Assembly (NCBI GenBank): GCA_002333205.1
Contig: DDAD01000071.1
Span: 26,196 to 32,525, forward strand
Length of the DNA: 6,330 bases
From: Pedobacter sp. UBA2067
GTDB taxonomy: Bacteria > Bacteroidota > Bacteroidia > Sphingobacteriales > Sphingobacteriaceae
Reading direction: 5' to 3'
Shown here: positions 1 to 5,790 of the stretch, piece by piece
How the letters are laid out: each line of letters begins with the position of its first letter
Position numbering within the stretch: position 1 is the stretch's first letter
Translations under genes and position numbers: made by a program
The notes under the pieces: model-generated
What the model saw: the letters and a program-made list of their open reading frames with translations, nothing else
The model's database searches: none
Told to the model about the DNA's origin: nothing

Positions 1-53
1 AAAAGCTGAAAAGTGAGAGTAAAAAGCTGTACGACGTGAAGGTAGAACTGTAG
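1..53 (+). CDS. 3' end of an unidentified gene (partial)
   Basis: Reading from base 3, codons stay open to a TAG at 51-53 and encode the lysine-rich tail KLKSESKKLYDVKVEL. The other two forward frames stop within the first 20 bases. The stretch is too short to assign a family, and an open run of 16 codons can occur by chance. What supports it is that a T-rich, stop-rich spacer with a run of nine T (83-91) begins soon after the stop, as expected past the end of a gene. The 5' part lies outside the window. Confidence 0.4.
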   Translation, partial: KLKSESKKLYDVKVEL

Positions 54-169
54 TTTTACGGTCGCTTAGATCAATATTTTCATTTTTTTTTAACGTAAAC
101 AACTGTTAAATAAAAAGTTCGGTAAGTTCATCAAACCTGAAAGATTAACAGGGATTTAAGTTTATCAAA

Positions 170-220
170 GCCTCCTGGTTAGTTTGCTCCTCTGGATAGA
201 GGGCATACTAACCAAGAGGC
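170..220 (+). other. Long imperfect hairpin before the RlpA-like gene
   Basis: Bases 170-183 pair with 207-220 (13 of 14 pairs, one C-A mismatch). After a T-T mismatch the pairing resumes: 185-187 with 203-205, then 189-193 with 198-202 past one bulged T, closing on the loop GGAT. A TAAAATTTTT run follows at 221-230. It could be the terminator of the gene ending at 53, although the T run starts five bases after the stem. It could also be a structured leader of the RlpA-like gene, whose ATG lies 58 bases downstream. The fold was read by eye, not computed. Confidence 0.5.
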
Positions 221-278
221 TAAAATTTTTATAAGAGGTTTGTTTTCATATATTTGGCAGTTCATCAAAGAAAGAAAT

Positions 279-659
279 ATGAGATATTGTTTGCTTTTAC
301 TATGTATGATCTTCTTTCTTCAGGCGGGTGCAAGTGCCCCAATGGAAGACAAAAATCCAAACATTAAAACCAAAACAGGACTCGCAACCTACTACTCTTC
401 CAGGTTTGAAGGGCGCAAAACCACAAGCGGTAAAAAGTACCGTGCCCACAAGCTTACTGCTGCGCACCGCAGCCTTCCATTAGGCACCATTGTAACTGTA
501 AAAAACCTCAAAAACGGTAAAACTGTAGATGTAGAGGTGAACGATCGTGGTCCATTTACCAAACGCTATATCATTGATGTCTCCGCGCAAGCTGCCAAAG
601 AACTTGGCATCTGGAGAAAAGGCGACGCCAGGGTTGAAATTACCTATGTGCATAAGTAA
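279..659 (+). CDS. Secreted RlpA-like double-psi beta-barrel protein
   Basis: This 126-residue protein belongs to the RlpA family (septal ring lytic transglycosylase-like). Residues 1-18 form a Sec signal peptide: MRYC, a Leu/Phe-rich core, then AGA before Ser19. There is no convincing lipobox. The DPBB domain covers about 33-126, with the opening GLATYYSSRFEGRKTTSG, then TAAHRSLPLGT and NDRGPF, and IIDVS near the end. His63 and Asp89 match, from memory, the His and Asp needed for cleavage of denuded glycan strands by Pseudomonas RlpA. The SPOR domain of longer RlpA proteins is missing, so septal targeting by denuded glycan is not expected. I chose the ATG at 279, preceded by AAAGAAAGAAAT. 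A TTG at 240 would add 13 residues that put charged residues ahead of the signal peptide. No clear terminator follows. Family assignment is firm; enzymatic activity is inferred. Confidence 0.9.
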   Translation: MRYCLLLLCMIFFLQAGASAPMEDKNPNIKTKTGLATYYSSRFEGRKTTSGKKYRAHKLTAAHRSLPLGTIVTVKNLKNGKTVDVEVNDRGPFTKRYIIDVSAQAAKELGIWRKGDARVEITYVHK

Positions 660-698
660 TGGCTGTTTAGCGCATCTCCACGATTAATTGCGGCCTGC

Positions 699-882
699 TA
701 GGGACCAGCTTCGGTGTTCAACCGCCCTAAACGAGGCCTCGGCCAGGCCTTAACCCGCCCTTGACCTGGACATTAGCCAGATCAACCCCTGCTTAATACC
801 GGCTCAATGCCTGGTCGGAATGCAAGCTATTCTATGGCTGTGGAATTCAGTTGAGGGTCCACTAGTGAGCGGGTGATTAAGC
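699..882 (+). ncRNA. Candidate structured RNA, four consecutive hairpins (unrecognised)
   Basis: Four side-by-side stems can be drawn. H1: TAGGG 699-703 with CCCTA 725-729, plus CGGT 712-715 with ACCG 721-724. H2: AGGCCT 734-739 with AGGCCT 745-750. H3: TTGA 761-764 with TCAA 782-785, and CTGG 766-769 with CCAG 777-780, around one mismatch. H4: GCTTAAT 791-797 with ATTAAGC 876-882, ACC 798-800 with GGT 872-874, and GCTC 802-805 with GAGC 867-870, giving 14 pairs with one bulge and one mismatch. A GC-rich block in AT-rich intergenic DNA is typical of structured RNA. Strand is a guess; it could be a separate transcript or part of the nrdB leader. I recognise no known RNA family. Confidence 0.27.
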
Positions 883-895
883 TTGGATTAAGCAA

Positions 896-909
896 ATTAC
901 GATCGTAAT
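896..909. promoter_or_regulatory. Perfect 14-bp palindrome with downstream half-site
   Basis: ATTACGATCGTAAT is its own reverse complement. The half-site core TTACGAT recurs at 922-928, 25 bases further on. It is shaped like an operator for a dimeric repressor or activator of the nrd operon. It does not resemble the NrdR box as I know it (acaCwAtATaTwgtgt). The factor is unknown. Confidence 0.35.
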
Positions 910-930
910 AAATGTGTCACTTTACGATTC

Positions 931-947
931 CAATGTGGATAACATTG
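931..947. promoter_or_regulatory. Inverted repeat containing a DnaA-box match
   Basis: CAATGT (931-936) and ACATTG (942-947) are perfect inverted arms around GGATA. Within it, 934-942 reads TGTGGATAA, the exact complement of the DnaA box TTATCCACA. DnaA is known to bind and regulate the E. coli nrdAB promoter, so the position upstream of nrdB makes biological sense. It is a single box, and the palindrome could equally be the site of another regulator. Confidence 0.4.
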
Positions 948-992
948 CGCACTTGTTAGGAACTATTAGAACCTAGGGTAAGGGCCGCTATT

Positions 993-1012
993 TATATTTG
1001 TTAACACAAATA
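993..1012 (+). promoter_or_regulatory. Candidate promoter -7 element overlapped by an operator-like repeat
   Basis: TATATTTG at 993-1000 fits the Bacteroidota -7 consensus TAnnTTTG. No TTTG -33 element sits at the usual 19-21 spacing, which weakens the call. Overlapping it at 995-1012 is the inverted repeat TATTTGT-TAAC-ACAAATA (7-bp arms). Transcription from here would give nrdB a leader of roughly 170 nt. An alternative weak promoter is TTTG at 1038-1041 with AAGGTTTG at 1060-1067 (spacing 18, first base off consensus). Confidence 0.3.
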
Positions 1013-1044
1013 ACTTACATCTACGATGTGAGGAACTTTTGTCA

Positions 1045-1093
1045 AGTTGTTGAAATATAAAGGTTTGCGTTTAACCTTAAAATTTCAAGAGCT
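1045..1093 (+). promoter_or_regulatory. Long imperfect hairpin in the nrdB leader
   Basis: AAGGTT 1060-1065 pairs with AACCTT 1073-1078 around the loop TGCGTTT. After an A-A, T-A, A-A segment, TTGAAAT 1050-1056 pairs with ATTTCAA 1082-1088. Past a G-G mismatch four further pairs form (1045-1048 with 1090-1093, including one G-T). There is no T run, so it is not a simple terminator. It ends 84 bases before the nrdB ATG and may be a 5'-UTR regulatory or stability element, or a protein site in DNA. Confidence 0.4.
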
Positions 1094-1177
1094 CAGCAGA
1101 CCTGATCCAGCGCCGATGCGACAAGAAACAGGGCTGTGTGAAAAAATTAGATTATTACTCATCCTAAACAGAAACAT

Positions 1178-2152
1178 ATGCAACAAGAAGAAGTATTACT
1201 GAAAGAAAATAAAGACCGCTTTGTTCTATTGCCTATTAAGTATCCGGAGTTGTGGGAAATGTATAAAAAGACAGAAGCCAGTTTCTGGACTGCAGAAGAA
1301 ATTGACCTGTCTGACGACCAAAAACACTGGGATGGCCTTAATGATGGTGAAAGACATTTTATCTCACATGTGCTTGCATTTTTCGCAGCGAGCGATGGTA
1401 TCGTAAATGAAAATCTTGCAGTAAACTTTATGAGCGAGGTGCAACTTCCCGAAGCACGTTGCTTTTATGGTTTCCAGATTATGATGGAAAACATCCACTC
1501 GGAAACCTATGCGCTATTGATCGATACCTATATCAAAGATCCTGTTGAAAAAGATCGTTTATTCCATGCCATTGAAACTGTTCCCTGTGTGAAGAAAAAA
1601 GCAGAGTGGGCATTACGCTGGATTGATGGTGGTAATTTCGCTGAGCGTCTTGTTGCATTTGCTGCAGTTGAAGGTATTTTCTTTAGTGGTAGTTTCTGCT
1701 CTATTTTCTGGTTGAAAAAACGTGGTTTGATGCCAGGTCTAACGTTCAGCAATGAGTTAATCTCCCGCGATGAGGGTATGCACTGTGAGTTTGCCTGCTT
1801 ATTATACCGCATGCTGCAGAATAAGCTGAGCGAAGAAGCTGTACAAGGCATCATCCGCGATGCGGTTGAAATTGAAAAGGAATTTATCACCGATGCATTG
1901 CCGGTTGCTTTGATCGGTATGAATGCAAAGCTGATGTCGCAATACATTGAGTTTGTTGCCGACAGGTGGTTGGTAGAGCTGGGTTACAGCAAAATCTACA
2001 ACGCAACAAACCCATTTGATTTCATGGAGATGATTTCCCTTCAGGGTAAAACAAATTTCTTCGAAAAACGTGTGGGTGACTACCAAAAAAGTGGTGTGTT
2101 GACCTCAACCGAGGATAAGGCATCTGCTTTCTCCCTGGATGACGATTTCTAA
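1178..2152 (+). CDS. nrdB: Class Ia ribonucleotide reductase, small (R2) subunit
   Basis: This 324-residue ferritin-like protein houses a dimetal centre and tyrosyl radical, and passes the radical to NrdA for NDP reduction in the cytosol. It is strikingly like eukaryotic R2: SFWTAEEIDLS, HFISHVLAFFAASDGI, ENIHSETYALL, AAVEGIFFSGSF and ISRDEGMHCEFAC line up with the mouse protein as I remember it. Predicted metal ligands are Asp73, Glu104, His107, Glu165, Glu199 and His202. The radical tyrosine is Tyr111, and Trp37 and Asp198 belong to the radical-transfer path. The acidic tail SLDDDF is the R1-docking peptide. Compared with mouse R2 it lacks the long N-terminal extension. The ATG at 1178 has an A-rich upstream stretch but no Shine-Dalgarno site, normal for Bacteroidota. 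It is the first gene of nrdB-nrdA and sits behind the long leader. Confidence 0.98.
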   Translation: MQQEEVLLKENKDRFVLLPIKYPELWEMYKKTEASFWTAEEIDLSDDQKHWDGLNDGERHFISHVLAFFAASDGIVNENLAVNFMSEVQLPEARCFYGFQIMMENIHSETYALLIDTYIKDPVEKDRLFHAIETVPCVKKKAEWALRWIDGGNFAERLVAFAAVEGIFFSGSFCSIFWLKKRGLMPGLTFSNELISRDEGMHCEFACLLYRMLQNKLSEEAVQGIIRDAVEIEKEFITDALPVALIGMNAKLMSQYIEFVADRWLVELGYSKIYNATNPFDFMEMISLQGKTNFFEKRVGDYQKSGVLTSTEDKASAFSLDDDF

Positions 2153-2183
2153 GACCAGATAAATATTCACGGTTAGACATCAT

Positions 2184-2203
2184 AAGCCCTTTGTGGGCTT
2201 TTT
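2184..2203 (+). terminator. Terminator-like hairpin between nrdB and nrdA
   Basis: AAGCCC (2184-2189) pairs with GGGCTT (2195-2200) across the loop TTTGT, and the T run continues to 2203. It lies 31 bases after the nrdB stop and 24 before the nrdA ATG. Because R1 and R2 are needed together, partial read-through (attenuation) or a role as mRNA processing or 3'-end stability element is more likely than full termination. No separate nrdA promoter is evident in the 75-base gap. Confidence 0.55.
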
Positions 2204-2227
2204 GTGTCGGCCAAAAAGTTTAAAGAT

Positions 2228-4606
2228 ATGTTTGTACAAAAAAGAGATGGCCGCAAGGAAGTAGTGAAATTTGATAAGATCACTGCCAGAATTGAAAAGC
2301 TATGTTATGGTTTCAATCCAGAGCTGGTTGATCCGATCGATGTTGCTAAAAAGGTAATTGAAGGGCTTTATGATGGCGTAACAACCTCAGAGCTGGATAG
2401 CCTTGCTGCGGAAACTGCAGCCTCATTGACGACCAAGCATCCGGATTATGCGCTGCTTGCTTCGCGTATTGCGGTTTCCAACCTGCATAAAAATACAACC
2501 AAGTCGTTCTCCAAGACGATGGAGGTGCTGTATAATTATGTAGATCCTAAAAATGGTAAACCCGCACCGCTTGTTGCGGACGATGTTTGGCAGGTGATTG
2601 AAGAAAACGCTGACATCCTGGATAGTACCATCATCTATGACCGTGACTTTGGTTTTGATTACTTCGGGTTTAAGACGCTCGAGAAGTCATACCTGCTTAA
2701 AGTTGACGGACAGATTGTTGAACGTCCACAGCATTTGTTTATGCGTGTTTCGGTGGGTATTCACAAATCCGACATTGAAAGTGCTATTAAAACTTATAAC
2801 CTGATGAGTGAGCGTTGGTTTACCCATGCTACACCGACCTTGTTTAATGCTGGTACACCAAAACCGCAGATGTCATCATGTTTCCTGCTTACCATGCAGG
2901 ATGATAGCATCGAAGGTATTTATGATACCTTAAAGCAAACTGCAAAAATCTCGCAGAGTGCTGGTGGTATTGGATTAAGCATCCACAACATCCGCGCAAC
3001 AGGTTCTTATATTGGTGGTACCAATGGAACGAGCAACGGTATTGTACCGATGTTGAAGGTTTTCAACGATACTGCACGTTATGTAGATCAGGGTGGTGGT
3101 AAACGTAAAGGTGCCTTCGCGATTTACCTGGAGCCATGGCATGCTGATATTTTCTCTTTCCTTGACCTTCGCAAGAACCACGGTAAAGAAGAGTTGCGTG
3201 CACGTGATTTGTTCTACGCGCTATGGATCAGTGATCTATTTATGCGTCGTGTGGAAGAAGACGGCGAGTGGAGCTTGTTCTGTCCGCATGAAGCACCAGG
3301 CTTAGCCGACTGCTTTGGTGCAGAGTTCGAAGCTTTGTATGCCCGTTACGAGCAGGAAGGCCGTGCAAGAAAAACCATCAAGGCACAGGAACTTTGGTTC
3401 GCGATCCTTGATGCGCAAATTGAAACTGGTAATCCATTCCTGTTGTATAAAGATGCTGCAAACAGCAAATCAAACCAACAGAACCTTGGCACCATCAAGA
3501 GTTCAAACCTCTGTACTGAGATTATCGAGTACACTTCTAAAGATGAAGTTGCGGTTTGTAACCTTGCTTCGCTTGCATTACCAAGATTTGTGATCAACGG
3601 TGAGTTTGATCACCAGAAATTATACGATGTTACCTATCAGGCTACCTTGAACCTGAACAAGATCATCGACAACAACTATTATCCGGTAGAGGAGGCTAAA
3701 AACTCCAACCTTCGTCACCGTCCAATTGGACTGGGTGTACAGGGCCTGGCAGATGCTTTCATCCTGATGCGTTATCCTTTTGAAAGTGAAGAAGCAAGGA
3801 TCCTGAACAAGGAAATCTTTGAAACGATCTACTTCGCTGCCATGACGGCATCTAACGACCTGGCTACGAAAGAAGGTGCTTATGAAACTTTTGAAGGTTC
3901 TCCATTATCTCAGGGTAAGTTCCAGTTTGACCTTTGGAATGTAACACCAGAAAGCGGTCGATGGGATTGGGAAAGCTTACGTGAGAAAGTGATTAAACAT
4001 GGTGCACGCAACAGCTTATTGGTTGCGCCAATGCCAACTGCATCAACGTCACAAATTCTTGGTAACAACGAATGTTTCGAGCCATATACTTCTAACATTT
4101 ATACCAGAAGGGTATTAAGCGGCGAGTTCATTGTGGTGAACAAACACCTGCTTAAAGATTTGGTTGCCTTAGGACTTTGGAACACTGCAATGAAAGACAG
4201 GATTATTCTTGCGAATGGTTCTATTCAGGATATCGCGGAAATCCCGCAATACATCAAAGATCTTTACAAGACTGTTTGGGAGATCAAGATGCGTAGCATC
4301 ATTGATATGGCTGCTGATCGCGGTGCTTACATTTGTCAGTCGCAATCGCTGAACTTGTTCATCAATGCGCCAAATACTTCAAAATTAACTTCAATGCACT
4401 TCTATGCATGGAAAAAAGGTTTGAAAACCGGTATGTATTACCTGCGTACGCAGGCGGCGTCTCAGGCGGTGAAGTTCACCATTGAGAACCAATCGGGTAA
4501 AAACCTGGAGCCGGTTATTCCAGCTGTAATTTCTCAAAGTGCAGAAGAGATTATTGAAGGACCAGTTTGTACAATGGAAGAGGGCTGTATCAGTTGTTCT
4601 GGCTAA
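2228..4606 (+). CDS. nrdA: Class Ia ribonucleotide reductase, large (R1) subunit
   Basis: This catalytic and allosteric subunit reduces ribonucleoside diphosphates with NrdB. An ATP-cone occupies about 1-90 (VQKRDGRKEVVKFDKIT), and Asp57, linked in mammals to dATP inhibition, is present. The specificity site follows at Asp226-Ser227. The 10-stranded barrel carries the redox pair Cys218/Cys444, thiyl Cys429 in NLCTE, Asn427 and Glu431. Tyr737-Tyr738 (GMYYLRT) complete radical transfer, and the tail pair Cys787/Cys790 is re-reduced by thioredoxin or glutaredoxin. These positions equal human RRM1 numbering, and the 792-residue length is also the same. I chose the ATG at 2228 because MFVQKRDGR matches the family start. 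A GTG at 2204 would add eight residues but begins directly at the end of the preceding hairpin's T run. Arg codons are mostly CGT/CGC. A strong terminator follows. Confidence 0.98.
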   Translation: MFVQKRDGRKEVVKFDKITARIEKLCYGFNPELVDPIDVAKKVIEGLYDGVTTSELDSLAAETAASLTTKHPDYALLASRIAVSNLHKNTTKSFSKTMEVLYNYVDPKNGKPAPLVADDVWQVIEENADILDSTIIYDRDFGFDYFGFKTLEKSYLLKVDGQIVERPQHLFMRVSVGIHKSDIESAIKTYNLMSERWFTHATPTLFNAGTPKPQMSSCFLLTMQDDSIEGIYDTLKQTAKISQSAGGIGLSIHNIRATGSYIGGTNGTSNGIVPMLKVFNDTARYVDQGGGKRKGAFAIYLEPWHADIFSFLDLRKNHGKEELRARDLFYALWISDLFMRRVEEDGEWSLFCPHEAPGLADCFGAEFEALYARYEQEGRARKTIKAQELWFAILDAQIETGNPFLLYKDAANSKSNQQNLGTIKSSNLCTEIIEYTSKDEVAVCNLASLALPRFVINGEFDHQKLYDVTYQATLNLNKIIDNNYYPVEEAKNSNLRHRPIGLGVQGLADAFILMRYPFESEEARILNKEIFETIYFAAMTASNDLATKEGAYETFEGSPLSQGKFQFDLWNVTPESGRWDWESLREKVIKHGARNSLLVAPMPTASTSQILGNNECFEPYTSNIYTRRVLSGEFIVVNKHLLKDLVALGLWNTAMKDRIILANGSIQDIAEIPQYIKDLYKTVWEIKMRSIIDMAADRGAYICQSQSLNLFINAPNTSKLTSMHFYAWKKGLKTGMYYLRTQAASQAVKFTIENQSGKNLEPVIPAVISQSAEEIIEGPVCTMEEGCISCSG

Positions 4607-4630
4607 GATAATTTAGTGGTTAATTCACCG

Positions 4631-4662
4631 GGGAGTAGATGTTCATCTGCTCCCTTTTTTTT
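4631..4662 (+). terminator. Intrinsic terminator after nrdA
   Basis: GGGAG (4631-4635) pairs with CTCCC (4650-4654), then a T-G wobble, then AGATG (4637-4641) with CATCT (4644-4648), a stem of about 11 bp with a very small loop. Eight T follow at 4655-4662. It begins 25 bases after the nrdA stop and should end the nrdB-nrdA transcript. Confidence 0.92.
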
Positions 4663-4713
4663 GCATCATGCCAAAGAAGAATAACAGTGCTCTATCAACT
4701 GGCTGGTGTTTAA

Positions 4714-4729
4714 ATAAGCGCCGGCTTAT
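4714..4729. promoter_or_regulatory. Inverted repeat upstream of the RhuM-Fic gene
   Basis: ATAAGC-GCCG-GCTTAT has perfect 6-bp arms and lies 39 bases before the start codon, in otherwise AT-rich spacer. This is the right place for an operator, possibly autoregulatory, since RhuM-like regions are thought to bind DNA. No TAnnTTTG promoter is evident between the nrdA terminator and the gene. Confidence 0.3.
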
Positions 4730-4767
4730 GAATCTCTATTATTCATATCTTTATTCTGAAGCATCGC

Positions 4768-5760
4768 ATGGAACAAGATCAAATTATCATTTATCAGACT
4801 CCGAACGGGGACACTAAAGTTGATGTAAAGATTCAAGGCGAGACGCTTTGGTTGAGTCAGAAATCAATGTCGGAACTGTTTGATAAGGATTCTGATACCG
4901 TTGGATTACACATAAAAAATATTCTAACAGAGGGGGAATTGGAGGAGGCTTCAACCACCGAGTTTTTCTCGGTAGTTCAACAAGAGGGAAAAAGGCGGGT
5001 AAGACGAACTTTAAAGTTGTATAATCTTGACATGATTCTTTCTGTCGGCTATAGGGTAAATTCTAAGCAAGGTACTTATTTTCGTATTTGGGCAAACAAA
5101 ATACTAAAGGACTATTTAATTGAGGGTTATGCAATTAATCAGAAGAGATTACAAGAGCAGGCAAAACAATTGGAGAGCCTCAGAAACACTGTGGCCCTCC
5201 TCAATAATGTACTTGAAAGTAAAAAACTTAGTTCTGATGAGGCAACAGGTTTATTAAGGGTTGTAACCGACTACTCATATGCTTTGGATATTCTTGATAA
5301 ATATGACCATCAGCAATTAAGAATAGAAGGTACGACCTCAACCTCAATATTCATCATAGACTATGTAGCTGCAAGAAAGGCGATAATTGATCTCAAAGAT
5401 AGATTTGGTGGAAGCTCTTTGTTTGGAAATGAGAAGGATCAATCATTTAAAAGTTCGATTTCTACAATTTACCAAACATTCGGCGGTGTTGATTTATATC
5501 CAAGTGTTGAAGAAAAGGCAGCTAATCTTCTATATTTTGTCACCAAAAATCATTCTTTTTCGGACGGCAACAAGAGAATTGCAGCCTATCTATTCGTCTG
5601 GTTTTTAGATAAAAATAATATTCTGTACCGAAAGGATGGATCCAAACGGATTGCCGATAATGCTCTTGTTGCATTAACGTTAATGATTGCCGAAAGTAAA
5701 TCAGATGAAAAAGACATGATGGTTAAGGTTATTGTTAACCTAATAAATGCCAAAAACTGA
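4768..5760 (+). CDS. RhuM-Fic/Doc family fusion protein
   Basis: This 330-residue protein matches the family named virulence protein RhuM/Fic/DOC. The RhuM region spans about 5-115 (LWLSQKSMSELFDKD, LYNLDMILSVGYRVNSKQGTYFRIWA), probably nucleic-acid binding. A helical, coiled-coil-prone linker follows at about 122-152. The C-terminal Fic/Doc domain contains DLYPSVEEKAANLLYFVTKN and the complete motif HSFSDGNKR with His262, Asp266, Asn268 and Arg270. Fic enzymes usually transfer AMP from ATP to a target hydroxyl; the substrate here is unknown. I see no (S/T)xxxE(G/N) inhibitory motif and no adjacent antitoxin gene. Sampled lines are AT-rich (19 G or C of 60 at 4861-4920 and 5101-5160), and 10 of 15 Arg codons are AGA/AGG, unlike nrdA, which suggests horizontal transfer. 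It is monocistronic: terminator before, long gap after. RhuM was first named from a Salmonella pathogenicity island; virulence is not implied. Confidence 0.92.
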   Translation: MEQDQIIIYQTPNGDTKVDVKIQGETLWLSQKSMSELFDKDSDTVGLHIKNILTEGELEEASTTEFFSVVQQEGKRRVRRTLKLYNLDMILSVGYRVNSKQGTYFRIWANKILKDYLIEGYAINQKRLQEQAKQLESLRNTVALLNNVLESKKLSSDEATGLLRVVTDYSYALDILDKYDHQQLRIEGTTSTSIFIIDYVAARKAIIDLKDRFGGSSLFGNEKDQSFKSSISTIYQTFGGVDLYPSVEEKAANLLYFVTKNHSFSDGNKRIAAYLFVWFLDKNNILYRKDGSKRIADNALVALTLMIAESKSDEKDMMVKVIVNLINAKN

Positions 5761-5790
5761 TACTTCAGCTGATACAAGAAACCAAATCAT

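Larger units (their letters stand above)
660..1177. other. 518-bp gene-free leader region upstream of nrdB
   Basis: No convincing coding frame exists on either strand; stops are frequent in all six frames. The region has two parts. About 690-880 is GC-rich: I counted 38 G or C in 721-780, more than in sampled nrdA lines. It contains several potential hairpins. About 890-1100 is AT-rich (23 of 60 in 901-960) and holds a perfect palindrome, a DnaA-box-like site, a second inverted repeat on a promoter-like element, and a long hairpin. The last 80 bases before the nrdB ATG show nothing further that I can name. No tRNA, tmRNA, RNase P, or cobalamin riboswitch signature was recognised. Confidence 0.8.

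Noticed and set aside
240..278. TTG start for the RlpA-like gene
   Set aside because: It would place MFSYIWQFIKERN ahead of a complete signal peptide; the ATG at 279 gives a normal short n-region.
809..840. Resemblance of GCCTGGTCGGAATGCAAGC to the conserved loop of SRP (4.5S) RNA
   Set aside because: The invariant GGAAGGnAGCA pattern and symmetric loop pairing are not there; only a loose GGTC-GGAA similarity is seen.
843..884. EcoRI, SpeI and HindIII sites close together, as in a vector polylinker
   Set aside because: The sites are spaced and interrupted by unrelated sequence, and no vector context is present; chance is sufficient.
966..976. TTAGAACCTAG repeated exactly at 5815-5825
   Set aside because: An 11-base match between two places in a 6-kb window is expected by chance several times; no extension or flanking similarity.
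896..1012. NrdR boxes upstream of nrdB
   Set aside because: None of the inverted repeats resembles the consensus acaCwAtATaTwgtgt, and no tandem pair with NrdR-like spacing is seen.
1528..1947. 139-codon antisense open frame inside nrdB, and similar frames on both strands within nrdA and rhuM-fic
   Set aside because: They lie fully inside genes whose products are firmly identified, and their translations show no domain or motif. They are shadows of codon bias in the real frames.
2204..2227. GTG start for nrdA giving 800 residues
   Set aside because: The extra eight residues are not part of the R1 family N-terminus, and the codon directly follows the terminator-like T run. The ATG at 2228 gives a family-typical start.
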